From NCBI RefSeq assembly GCF_014191985.1, contig NZ_JACHXI010000007.1:100828-164827 (forward strand): a stretch of DNA of 64,000 nucleotides, read 5' to 3'. The position numbers and the translations under genes were made by a program. Positions within the stretch are counted from its first letter, which is position 1. Each line of letters opens with the position of its first letter. The notes under the pieces were generated by a model that searched no databases, was not told the DNA's origin, and worked only from the letters and a program-made list of their open reading frames with translations. Shown piece after piece: positions 37,669 to 46,117 of the stretch. The DNA is from Azomonas macrocytogenes (GTDB lineage Bacteria > Pseudomonadota > Gammaproteobacteria > Pseudomonadales > Pseudomonadaceae).

Positions 37669-38117
37669 TTCTATTTTTACTCCGGGTCTTTGGCCGTTTT
37701 GCTGGGTGCTCCAGACTGCCGGCGGATTTGCCTTGTGTCGGATTCTTAGGCCTGTTCAACGTCGCGAGTTAGAGCCAGACAAGGCAAGCATGGCTGAGGA
37801 AGTGGGCTGGGCCCGCCCGCGAGTTTACGAGTTGTAAATAAGCATTCCGACCGGGCTGGCGTCCAGGCCATTCTTAACGCCGTGTGGCCGACACGCAGCA
37901 GCCTTTGCAACGGTTCTTATACCTTCATTCAGCGTAGATCCAATTGATGCAGATGCTGCGTTGATTGGAGCTTTGACGAAAAATTGCAGCTCATCCATTC
38001 ATTTGTCGGGTTTTGTTTGACTGGGTTTTGAAACTTAATCAATCGCTGATTTTCAGAGTTATGAGTGGTTGCGGGTCAGGGTGGGATACGGAAACCTTAA
38101 TTCTAGGAGAGAGTATT
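37669..38117. other. Intergenic region with repeat-like block
   Basis: These 449 bases hold no convincing gene. The stretch at about 37745-37925 contains a GC-rich palindromic segment (GGGCTGGGCCCGCCC) and TTTAC-GAGTT-GTAAA at 37823-37837. It gives the impression of an intergenic repeat like those found in several Pseudomonas genomes, but this cannot be verified here. The last part contains the start region of the PAS-GGDEF gene. Confidence 0.4.
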
Positions 38118-39116
38118 TTGCAGGCCATCCAGAATAGTCGTCTCGACGCGGGCTTACTGCCCGAAGAACAGGCCGAAACCCTGCTTGCATTGATTCACGC
38201 CCGCTCGGAAGTAGAGCGCCTGGGCGAGCGGGAACGACTTTTCAGTAACCTGCTCGATAATCTCAACGTAGTGCTCTGGGCGCTCGATTGGAAAGGACAG
38301 CGGATGATTTATATCAGCCCTGCCTACGAGCGTATTTTTGGCCGTTCGGTGGCCCTGTTGCTGGCCAACTACAGCGAATGGCGCAATTGCATCTACCCGG
38401 ACGACCTCGAATATGCCCAGCGCAGTCTTCTGGCGGTGCTGGAGCGCGGTGCCGTGGAAAACCGCGAATACCGCATCATCCGTGGCGATGGTCAGTTGCG
38501 CTGGATCAGCGACAAATGCTTCATTGCCCGTTCGGCGGGGCTGGAGCTGGAGCCGGGCTCGATTATCGTTGGGATCGTCGAAGACATCACCGACAGAAAG
38601 CAGCATGAAAGCGAGCTGCAACGTCTTGCCCATATCGACGAATTCACTCAAGGCGGCAATCGCTGGCATTTTCTCGAGCGCGCTCAGCGGGAATTCGATC
38701 ATGCTCGGCAATACGCGACACCGCTAGCCTTTCTGTTGCTGGACGTCGATGACCTGAAGCGAATCAGCGATGCCTTCGGGCATGCCGTCTGCGATGAAGT
38801 CCTGCGGATGGTTGCCCAGTGTTGTCGCTCGGTCCTGCGTCGCGGCGATCACTTCGGTCGTATTGGTCACGAGGAGTTCGCGCTGATGCTTCCGGGCTGC
38901 TCACCCGAGCTTGCCGCGCAGATCGCCATGCGTTTGCAAGTGGAAATCCAGCGGCTGCCGCTCAGGATTCGTGAGCAGTCCTGCGAGGTCACTATCAGTC
39001 TCGGCCTAGCTGCCCTTTGTGCCGACGATTCCTGCCTGAGCAGTCTTATTGCCCGTGCCGACTCGGCCATGCAGCAGGCCAGGCAGGCGGGCAATAACCG
39101 GATCATCACCACCTGA
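38118..39116 (+). CDS. PAS-GGDEF protein with degenerate active site
   Basis: This predicted cytoplasmic signalling protein has 332 residues from a TTG at 38118, chosen because AGGAGA at 38105-38110 is ideally spaced; ATGs at 38013 and 38061 lack ribosome-binding sites. A PAS sensor (about 45-170: VVLWALDWKGQRMIYISPAYERIF ... GIVEDITDRKQHE, split here) is followed by a GGDEF fold (about 175-332). The signature reads RIGHEEF instead of GG(D/E)EF and the upstream motif reads HIDEFTQGGNRWHF instead of DxLTGLxNR. Loss of the second Gly of GGDEF usually abolishes diguanylate cyclase activity. It may be a c-di-GMP-independent regulator or a scaffold. Confidence 0.8.
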   Translation: MQAIQNSRLDAGLLPEEQAETLLALIHARSEVERLGERERLFSNLLDNLNVVLWALDWKGQRMIYISPAYERIFGRSVALLLANYSEWRNCIYPDDLEYAQRSLLAVLERGAVENREYRIIRGDGQLRWISDKCFIARSAGLELEPGSIIVGIVEDITDRKQHESELQRLAHIDEFTQGGNRWHFLERAQREFDHARQYATPLAFLLLDVDDLKRISDAFGHAVCDEVLRMVAQCCRSVLRRGDHFGRIGHEEFALMLPGCSPELAAQIAMRLQVEIQRLPLRIREQSCEVTISLGLAALCADDSCLSSLIARADSAMQQARQAGNNRIITT

Positions 39117-39324
39117 CGGTGAATTTCTTTCGCCATGGCGGCTCCGATGACTTTCCCTCCTGGCTGGATCGCGTTATCCATACGGCATGCAGCGCGTACG
39201 GTGTTATGGGCCTTGCGCCGCATTCGCCGGGAAATTCTGGAGGGCCATGCCGGTCCACTTTATATGCCCTGTTACAGGTACCAGACCCTGCAAAGTCTTC
39301 AGGCAAGCAAAGGACGACATCGCC

Positions 39325-40188
39325 ATGCAGCCCCAAGTAGACAGTTTTTTCGATACCGTTACCCACACCTACAGCTATATCGTTACTGATCCGGCTACGC
39401 GTCAGTGCGCGATCATCGATCCGGTGCTCGACTACGATGCCGCCGCCGGGCGTATCTCGCATGCCGGGGCCGACCGTTTGATTGCCCATGTCCGCGAACA
39501 TGGCCTACGGCTCCAGTGGCTGCTGGAGACCCATGTGCATGCCGATCACCTGTCGGCCGCGGTCTATATCAAGCGCGAACTGGGCGGCGAGCTGGCTATC
39601 GGGGCGCGGATCACCGAGGTCCAGCAGATATTCGGCCAATTATTCAATGCCGGCAGCGGCTTTGCCACGGATGGGCACCAGTTCGGCCGGTTGTTCCACG
39701 ATGGCGAGCAGTTCCAGATTGGCTCGTTGACGGCGCAGGTCATCCACACACCCGGACATACGCCAGCTTGTGTGACCTACCTGATCAGCAATACCGGCTT
39801 CGTCGGCGATACGCTGTTCATGCCGGACTATGGTACGGCGCGCTGCGACTTTCCCGGCGGCGATGCCCGGTCACTGTATCGCTCGATCCGCAAGCTGTTC
39901 GAGCTGCCTGGTGCGACCCGCCTGTTCATGTGTCATGACTACAAGGCGCCCGGGCGCGAGGAGTTCCTCAACCAGACGACTATCGCCGAGCAGCGCGCCG
40001 GCAACGTACATGTTCACGATGGGGTGAGCGAAGATGATTTCGTTGCCATGCGCACGGCGCGCGACGCCAAGCTTTCCATGCCGAACCTGCTGCTGCCTTC
40101 GATCCAGGTCAATATGCGTGCTGGCAAGCTGCCGCCGGCCGAAGACAATGGCCGGCACTACCTGAAGATTCCATTGAGCGGTTTCTGA
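39325..40188 (+). CDS. Persulfide-dioxygenase-like MBL-fold hydrolase
   Basis: This metallo-beta-lactamase-fold enzyme has 287 residues from the ATG at 39325 (AAGGA upstream); the frame upstream of it is unsupported. The metal site motif is ETHVHADHLSAA (about 69-80), followed by HTPGHTPAC, FVGDTLFMPDYGTARCDFPGG and MCHDYKAPG. These blocks match the ETHE1/PDO and Blh group, which oxidise glutathione persulfide to sulfite with one iron. The neighbours (aguA convergent, eight bases away) give no sulfur context. Substrate assignment is by family only. Confidence 0.8.
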   Translation: MQPQVDSFFDTVTHTYSYIVTDPATRQCAIIDPVLDYDAAAGRISHAGADRLIAHVREHGLRLQWLLETHVHADHLSAAVYIKRELGGELAIGARITEVQQIFGQLFNAGSGFATDGHQFGRLFHDGEQFQIGSLTAQVIHTPGHTPACVTYLISNTGFVGDTLFMPDYGTARCDFPGGDARSLYRSIRKLFELPGATRLFMCHDYKAPGREEFLNQTTIAEQRAGNVHVHDGVSEDDFVAMRTARDAKLSMPNLLLPSIQVNMRAGKLPPAEDNGRHYLKIPLSGF

Positions 40189-40195
40189 CGACGCG

Positions 40196-41320
40196 TCAGC
40201 ACGGCTGGCCTGCCGGCTGCTGCTGGGTGATGCAGTGGATATTGCCGCCACCCAGCAGGATTTCCCGTCCCGGCAGCATGACGACTTCCCGCTCCGGGAA
40301 CAGCCGCTGGAGGATGGCCTGGGCCTCGCGATCCTGTGGCACATCGAATGCGGGCGCGATGATGCCGCCATTGACGATGAGAAAGTTGATGTAGGACCCG
40401 GCCAGACGGATCGATGGATCGCGCGGCTGGCTGCCGACCGCCCGGTCGACTCCGGCACATTCTTCTGCTGTCGCGTAGAGGGGGCCGGGGATCGGCATCT
40501 TGTGTACCTTGAGCGCACGGCCTCGCGCATCGCGGGTATGTTTCAGTACTTCGAGCGCGGCCCGGCAGCGTGCATGGTTGAGATCGTACGGGTCGTCAGT
40601 CCATGCCAACAGCACTTCACCTGGCCGCACGAAACAGCAGAAATTATCGACGTGGCCATCAGTCTCGTCGTTGTACAGCCCCAGCGGCAGCCAGATTACC
40701 CGCTCTACTGCCAGCTGTTCGTACAACACATTTTCGATCTGCGCACGGGAAAGCTGAGGGTTGCGGTTGGCGTTGAGCAGGCATTCCTCTGTGGTGAGCA
40801 GACTTCCTTCGCCATCCACATGAATAGCGCCGCCTTCGAGTACGAACCCTTCAGTGCGATAGCGCACGCACCGCTCGATCTGCAGAATCTTGCGGGCAAC
40901 CTGGTCATCGCGCTGCCAGGGCCAGTACAACCCGCCCTCAAGGCCGCCCCAGGCATTGAACGTCCAGTCCACACCGCGCACCTCACCTTTATCATCGATC
41001 ACGAACGTCGGGCCGGTATCGCGTGCCCAGGCATCATCGCTGCTGATTTCCAGCACGCGAATGGCCGGATGTTCGAGCCGGGCGCAGGCGTTCTCGTATT
41101 GTCCGGCGCAAACGCCGACGCTCACTGGTTCGAAGCGGGCGATGGCCCTGGCCACCTCGATGAATGCCGCCTGTGCCGGTTTACCGCCGAGGCGCCAGTT
41201 GTCTGGCCGCTCCGGCCAGAGCATCCAGGTCTGGCTATGGGATTCCCATTCGGCAGGCATGTGGAAGCCGTCCTGGCGGGGGGACCCGGATAAATGGTGC
41301 GTACTGGATAAATTGAGCAT
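40196..41320 (-). CDS. aguA: Agmatine deiminase
   Basis: This enzyme hydrolyses agmatine to N-carbamoylputrescine and ammonia. It has 374 residues. The guanidine-modifying superfamily core is clear: [54 protein letters not shown] and the catalytic cysteine in [14 protein letters not shown] near the C-terminus. Its product is the substrate of AguB, encoded upstream on the same strand, with one uncharacterised gene in between. The AguR repressor gene that accompanies these genes in P. aeruginosa is absent. Confidence 0.95.
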   Translation of the reverse strand: MLNLSSTHHLSGSPRQDGFHMPAEWESHSQTWMLWPERPDNWRLGGKPAQAAFIEVARAIARFEPVSVGVCAGQYENACARLEHPAIRVLEISSDDAWARDTGPTFVIDDKGEVRGVDWTFNAWGGLEGGLYWPWQRDDQVARKILQIERCVRYRTEGFVLEGGAIHVDGEGSLLTTEECLLNANRNPQLSRAQIENVLYEQLAVERVIWLPLGLYNDETDGHVDNFCCFVRPGEVLLAWTDDPYDLNHARCRAALEVLKHTRDARGRALKVHKMPIPGPLYATAEECAGVDRAVGSQPRDPSIRLAGSYINFLIVNGGIIAPAFDVPQDREAQAILQRLFPEREVVMLPGREILLGGGNIHCITQQQPAGQPC

Positions 41321-41436
41321 CGAATCACCCGTTGAAAACTACTCGCGCCATGCTCGGAGTCCGGGGTTGGAGCCGTACCCTGATGGTGCAGGCGCGGATC
41401 TTGCCCGGCTGGTAGCCGACAGTGTTCGGATCATCC

Positions 41437-41922
41437 TCAACCGCCTTGGGGTACGAGTGGCTGTTCAGGGCTTTCCGAGGATGGCAGGAAGCGCCATTGG
41501 CGGGATGCATTCTTGTCAAAATCAAAGGCACCGAGATATACCGCATCTTCGGGTAGCTTTTGTCCGGCTCTTGAGACGTTCTTGTCGACGGCGGAAAGGC
41601 GTGCGAGGTCGAAATAGCCCTTCAGATAGAGAACCTCGTCTGAGGCGCGGTATAACTGGGTTCGCACATATCCACCCGGGTCCGGGAACAGCAACTGCTC
41701 GATCTTCACTCCGTCCGGAGTACGAAACACCAGTTTTCTCTCGTATTCCGCCAGGAACGGATGGGTCTGCGTCAACTGGATGGTTATTTTCGCTCCCGTC
41801 TGCGGCGATTCCCATGAGGTTTCCAGGGGCGACGTCGAGGCTGGAAATAGAATGGGCAGTGCCAGCAGAACCGTGACGCACGTGAAGACTCCGATCAACA
41901 ACTTTTTCAATAGGCGCTTCAT
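41437..41922 (-). CDS. Membrane-anchored hypothetical protein between aguB and aguA
   Basis: I do not recognise this family. From the ATG at 41922 it has 161 residues; a GTG at 41934 would add four. A basic N-terminus (MKRLLKKLL) and one hydrophobic segment (about 8-28) indicate a signal anchor or uncleaved signal, so most of the protein should be periplasmic. The rest is soluble, with no cysteine pairs and no known motif. It sits in the same direction between aguB (70 bases upstream) and aguA (116 bases downstream), so it may be co-transcribed with agmatine catabolism. A genuine gene is likely given codon usage and position; function unknown. Confidence 0.65.
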   Translation of the reverse strand: MKRLLKKLLIGVFTCVTVLLALPILFPASTSPLETSWESPQTGAKITIQLTQTHPFLAEYERKLVFRTPDGVKIEQLLFPDPGGYVRTQLYRASDEVLYLKGYFDLARLSAVDKNVSRAGQKLPEDAVYLGAFDFDKNASRQWRFLPSSESPEQPLVPQGG

Positions 41923-41992
41923 GTTTTCTGGCACCTGACATCAAGATTCGGTTTGCATGGCGAGACGCACTAACGCATGTGCCAGCACAGAT

Positions 41993-42871
41993 TCAGGAAT
42001 CCAGCGAGCCGTCCAGGGTCTTGATCGGCGTATAGAGGTTCGGCCGGCGGTCGCGGAACACACCCCAGGCGCTGCGGATGCGTTCCAGCTCGTCCAGATC
42101 GAAGCCTTGGATCAGCACGCCTTCCTCGGTTTCGCCCAGCTCCACCAGCTTGGCGCCGGTCTGGTCGGCGATGAAGGAAGAGCCGTAGAAGGTGATCGCG
42201 TAGCCATCCTGCTCCTCACGGCCGACCCGGTTGCTGGCGATCAGCGGCATCAGGTTGGCGCCGGCGTGGCCCTGCTGGACCCGCTGCCAGTGATCACGCG
42301 ACTGAATACTCGGGTCCTGCGGTTCGCTGCCGATGGCGGTCGGGTAGAACAACAACTCGGCGTCCAGCAGGGCCATGCTGCGGGCCGTCTCGGGGAACCA
42401 CTGATCCCAGCAGATGCCCACGCCGATCCGCGCGTAGCGAGTGTTCCAGACCTTGAAGCCGGTATCGCCGGGGTTGAAATAGTACTTCTCGTGGTAGCCG
42501 GGGCCGTCCGGGATATGGCTCTTGCGGTAGATACCGAGGTTCTTCCCGTCGGCGTCGAGGATCGCCACGCTGTTGAAGCGTGCACGACCGCGCCGTTCGA
42601 AGAAGCTGATCGGCAGCACCACCTGCAGCTCGGCGGCGATCGCCTGGAAATGCCGCACGGCCGGGTTTTCCTCCACCGGCGTGGCCAGTTGCAGATAGTC
42701 CGGGTTGGGCTTCTGGCAGAAGTACGGCGTCTCGAACAGTTCCTGGAGCAGGATGATTTGTGCGCCTTGTCCGGCAGCCTGGCGTACCAGCCGCTCGGCT
42801 TTGTCGATATTGGCCTGGCGATCCCAGGAGCAGTTCATCTGAGTGGCGGCGACGGTGACGACTCGGGACAT
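41993..42871 (-). CDS. aguB: N-carbamoylputrescine amidase
   Basis: This nitrilase-superfamily enzyme cleaves N-carbamoylputrescine to putrescine, CO2 and ammonia. It has 292 residues. The catalytic triad is visible as Glu44 (LLQELFE), Lys117 (IYRKSHIP) and Cys154 (VGICWDQWFPE). The C-terminal FYGSSFIADQTG and AWGVFRDRRPNLY are typical of AguB. It is upstream of aguA on the same strand and feeds putrescine to the spu genes nearby. Confidence 0.95.
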   Translation of the reverse strand: MSRVVTVAATQMNCSWDRQANIDKAERLVRQAAGQGAQIILLQELFETPYFCQKPNPDYLQLATPVEENPAVRHFQAIAAELQVVLPISFFERRGRARFNSVAILDADGKNLGIYRKSHIPDGPGYHEKYYFNPGDTGFKVWNTRYARIGVGICWDQWFPETARSMALLDAELLFYPTAIGSEPQDPSIQSRDHWQRVQQGHAGANLMPLIASNRVGREEQDGYAITFYGSSFIADQTGAKLVELGETEEGVLIQGFDLDELERIRSAWGVFRDRRPNLYTPIKTLDGSLDS

Positions 42872-43048
42872 GGGAAACCTCGCTGGCGGCTGGTGTATCG
42901 CTGGGGTAACGGAAAAGGTACGGACCAGGGACTGTTCAAGATAGCGGCTGCCTCGCTGCTGTCCAGCCTCGAAGCGGTGGGCAGGTATGCCTTGCCCTTG
43001 CCGGCACGAGGTTCAGCAGTTGGTGTGGCGAGCCGACGCTGGCTCCCT

Positions 43049-43600
43049 TCATGCGGTTCGTCCCTTGTCGATCAGCCAGCAAAATCTGAAAACCAGAGGT
43101 ATTACGATAAGCAGATTGATCAAATTGAAACCCCCGAAAAATACCGAAAGGGTCAGCGTCCAGAGAAAGTTGTGCAGATAGGACCAGTCATTGGGATTGC
43201 CGCTGTAGACATCGCCCAGGATATCGGTCGTGGCCAGCGTCAGGGTGAACATCAGATAGCTCAACGCGCTGAACAGCACAGCCTTCCAGTAACTGTAGCC
43301 CTCGGCCGACTCTCGCCACCAGACGCAGTAGAAATACAGGATGGCGGCCATCCAGCAGGCGCACAAGGTGAAGCCGATCAACAGAATCCTCAACTCAATC
43401 GGCTCGAGGAATATGGAGAACAGTCTTTCAAGGTCAAATCCCTTGCGCAGGAATAGTCCCAGCAGGGCTGCTCCCAGCAGTAAACCACCGGGAATGGATG
43501 CTATGCCCACCAGCACGAGAATCACCCATTTCCACGTTTTCCGCTCGGTGCGGTCAGGGGCGATCGGGACACTATCCGCTGAACTGTTTTGTGGGGGCAT
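43049..43600 (-). CDS. Four-helix membrane protein of unknown function
   Basis: I do not recognise this 183-residue protein. A hydrophilic N-terminus (about 1-22) is followed by four or five hydrophobic segments: near 24-50 (WVILVLVGIASIPGGLLLG), 68-92 (ELRILLIGFTLCACWMAAIL), 105-125 and 148-178. AAAGGA precedes the ATG at 43600. It lies between spuI and aguB on the same strand, 177 bases from aguB, and may be part of the polyamine region by position only. The frame is real: coding-like GC bias and good start context. Confidence 0.65.
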   Translation of the reverse strand: MPPQNSSADSVPIAPDRTERKTWKWVILVLVGIASIPGGLLLGAALLGLFLRKGFDLERLFSIFLEPIELRILLIGFTLCACWMAAILYFYCVWWRESAEGYSYWKAVLFSALSYLMFTLTLATTDILGDVYSGNPNDWSYLHNFLWTLTLSVFFGGFNLINLLIVIPLVFRFCWLIDKGRTA

Positions 43601-43697
43601 GCCATGGTCCTTTTCATGTCATGGGGTTGGAACGTCGTAGGGAGATGCTGATTCGTTTTCCTGGGGAATGGATTACTGTCTTGCTGCCCTTTGGCAT

Positions 43698-45074
43698 TCA
43701 GACCGTATGCAGATACCAGTTGTACTCAAGGTCTGAGATCGAATGCTCGAATTCCGCCAGCTCGCTTTCCTTGCAGGCGACGAAGATATCGATGTAGTCC
43801 GAGTTGATATAGCGCGCCATGATCTGGCTGTCGTCCAGTGTTCGCAGCGCGTCGCGCAGGTTGGTTGGCAGGCTGGCTTCCACCTGCTCGTAGGAATTGC
43901 CCTTGATCGGCTCGTCCGCTTCGATCCGGTTGGTCAGGCCGTGGTGAATCCCGGCCAGCACTGCCGCCATCATCAGGTACGGATTGGCATCGGCACCGGC
44001 GACCCGGTGCTCGATGCGTAGCGCGTCGGCGCTTTCGGTGGGGATGCGCAAGGCTACGGTACGGTTGTCTAGGCCCCAGCAGGGGGCATTGGGCACGTAG
44101 AACTGTGCGCCGAAGCGGCGGTAGGAATTGACGTTGGGGCAAAGGAAGGCCATCGAGGCGGCCATGGTTTCTTGCAGGCCGCCGATGGCGTGGCGCAACG
44201 CCTCGTTCTGCAACGGGTCTTCGCTGGCGAAGATGTTATTGCCGTCGCGGTCGAGAATGGATATGTGCAGGTGCAGCCCATTGCCAGCCTGCCCCGGATA
44301 GGGCTTGGCCATGAAGGTCGTGTCCATCTCGTGGTCGTAGGCGATGTTCTTGATCAGTCGCTTGAGCAGTACGGCGTAGTCGCAGGCCTTGATCGGGTCG
44401 GCGACATGGTGCAGGTTGACTTCGAATTGCGCCGGTGCGCTTTCCTTGACGATGGCATCGGCCGGAATGCCCTGTTCCTTGGCACCTTCGAGGATGTCCT
44501 GCAGGCAATCGACATACTCATCGAGATCATCGATCAGATAGACCTGCGTCGAAACCGGCCGCTTGCCGGAAATCGGTGAGCGGGGCGGTTGTGGGCGACC
44601 ATTCACGTTCTCCTGGTCGATCAGGTAGAACTCCAGCTCGAACGCGGCGCACACTGTCAGTTCCAATTTCTCGAACTTGTCCACCACTTGCCGCAGGACT
44701 TCGCGCGGATCGGCGAAAAAGGGCGTGCCGTCGCGCTCGTGCATGGTCATCAGCAACTGCGCGGTGGGGCGTTTCTGCCAGGGCTCCTTGCTCAGGGTAT
44801 TGGGGATGGGCAGGCAGATGCGGTCCGCATCGCCGATATCCAGGCCCAGGCCGGAGCGTTCCACGGTGATGCCATTGATGTCGAGGGCGAACAGCGAGGC
44901 GGGCAGGTTGATGCCTTTTTCATACACCTTGTGCAGGCTGGCGCATTCGATGCGTTTGCCACGCACCACACCGTTCATATCGGCAATCAGAAGGTCGACG
45001 AACTGGACTTCCGGATGTTCCTTGAGGAAGGCGTTCGCTTCATTGAGTTGAACGACACGAGGCGGGGACGACAT
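43698..45074 (-). CDS. spuI: Gamma-glutamylpolyamine synthetase (SpuI/PuuA type)
   Basis: This glutamine-synthetase-fold ligase joins glutamate to putrescine or another polyamine using ATP. It has 458 residues. The GS beta-grasp has QFVDLLIADMNGVVRGKRI; the catalytic part has CAAFELEFYL (metal Glu), ESAPAQFEVNLHH, FMAKPYPGQAGNGLHLHISI, and the C-terminal EHRVAGADANPYLMMAAVLAGI. True glutamine synthetase is about 468 residues and has an adenylylation tyrosine motif, not seen here. It is divergent from spuA by 254 bases, as in P. aeruginosa. Which polyamine it prefers compared with the second copy (46118) cannot be told from sequence. Confidence 0.9.
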   Translation of the reverse strand: MSSPPRVVQLNEANAFLKEHPEVQFVDLLIADMNGVVRGKRIECASLHKVYEKGINLPASLFALDINGITVERSGLGLDIGDADRICLPIPNTLSKEPWQKRPTAQLLMTMHERDGTPFFADPREVLRQVVDKFEKLELTVCAAFELEFYLIDQENVNGRPQPPRSPISGKRPVSTQVYLIDDLDEYVDCLQDILEGAKEQGIPADAIVKESAPAQFEVNLHHVADPIKACDYAVLLKRLIKNIAYDHEMDTTFMAKPYPGQAGNGLHLHISILDRDGNNIFASEDPLQNEALRHAIGGLQETMAASMAFLCPNVNSYRRFGAQFYVPNAPCWGLDNRTVALRIPTESADALRIEHRVAGADANPYLMMAAVLAGIHHGLTNRIEADEPIKGNSYEQVEASLPTNLRDALRTLDDSQIMARYINSDYIDIFVACKESELAEFEHSISDLEYNWYLHTV

Positions 45075-45328
45075 GGTGCATACCTATAATTTAATTTTAA
45101 TTTTGTTAAAAATTTCAATCAATCCTTGTCTTAAGGGCAGTCAATCTGAAAGCTATTAGTGTGTCAATAGGACTGTCCAATGCCCTGTAATGGCGCGCTT
45201 GTGGCCGTTTTCGGGGCAGTTGCGCGCATGTCGGGTACTTTACCCGAGCTATCCATGGGCAGGCCATGCGGCTCTATTGTAAGAAAAAATGAACAAGGCT
45301 AACCTCGTTCCCATCAATCGCACAGATA

Positions 45329-46087
45329 ATGGATTCAGCCATGGCTCGCATGCCGTTGATCGGCGTTTCCGCCTGTACCAGCCTGATCGGTCATCATGTC
45401 TTCCATATTGCCGGTGACAAATACATCTGCGCTGCGGCCATCGCCGGACTGCCGCTGGTGATTCCGGCCCTGGGCAATCTGATCGACCGCGATGCTCTGC
45501 TGGAAAGTGTAGACGGTCTGCTGTTTACCGGTTCGCCTTCAAATGTCGCGCCACAGCATTACAACGGCCCGGCGAGTGCGGCCGGTACGCAGCATGACCT
45601 GGCCCGCGACGACACTACACTGCCGCTGATCCGCGCGGCTGTGCGTGCTGGCATTCCGATACTCGGCATCTGTCGTGGCTTCCAGGAGATGAACGTGGCC
45701 TTTGGTGGCACCCTGCACCAGAAGGTGCATGAGACGTCGCCTTACCAGGATCACCGTGAAGACCCGCTCGAGCCGCTCGACATGCAGTACGGGCAGCGCC
45801 ATTCCTTGACTGTGCAGCCTGGTGGCTTGCTGGAGATGCTGGGTTTGCCACCCAAAATCCAGGTCAATTCCCTGCATGGTCAGGGTGTGGAAACCCTGGG
45901 TAGCGGCCTGCGAATCGAAGCGTCGGCCCCGGACGGCCTGGTCGAGGCCTTCAGTGTCGAAGCTGCCGATACTTTTGCCCTCGGCGTGCAGTGGCATCCC
46001 GAGTGGCAGGTGCAAAGCAACCCCCATTACCTGGCGATTTTCCAGGAATTTGCCAGGGCTTGTCGGGAACGCGCCCAACGGCGCTAA
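45329..46087 (+). CDS. spuA: Gamma-glutamyl-GABA hydrolase (class I GATase)
   Basis: This enzyme releases GABA from gamma-glutamyl-GABA, the last step of the gamma-glutamylated putrescine pathway. It has 252 residues from 45329; an ATG at 45341 (MARMPLIG) is also possible. The catalytic triad is Cys115 in GICRGFQEMN and His224-Glu226 in QWHPEW. It belongs to the PuuD family. It begins the plus-strand operon spuA-spuB-spuC and the transport genes. Confidence 0.93.
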   Translation: MDSAMARMPLIGVSACTSLIGHHVFHIAGDKYICAAAIAGLPLVIPALGNLIDRDALLESVDGLLFTGSPSNVAPQHYNGPASAAGTQHDLARDDTTLPLIRAAVRAGIPILGICRGFQEMNVAFGGTLHQKVHETSPYQDHREDPLEPLDMQYGQRHSLTVQPGGLLEMLGLPPKIQVNSLHGQGVETLGSGLRIEASAPDGLVEAFSVEAADTFALGVQWHPEWQVQSNPHYLAIFQEFARACRERAQRR

Positions 46088-46117
46088 ACAAGTCGGATCA
46101 GACCTCCAGAGGCCTTT

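Noticed and set aside
41957..43456. A 499-codon plus-strand frame
   Set aside because: It covers aguB and the membrane-protein gene in antisense and shows no domain or ribosome-binding site.
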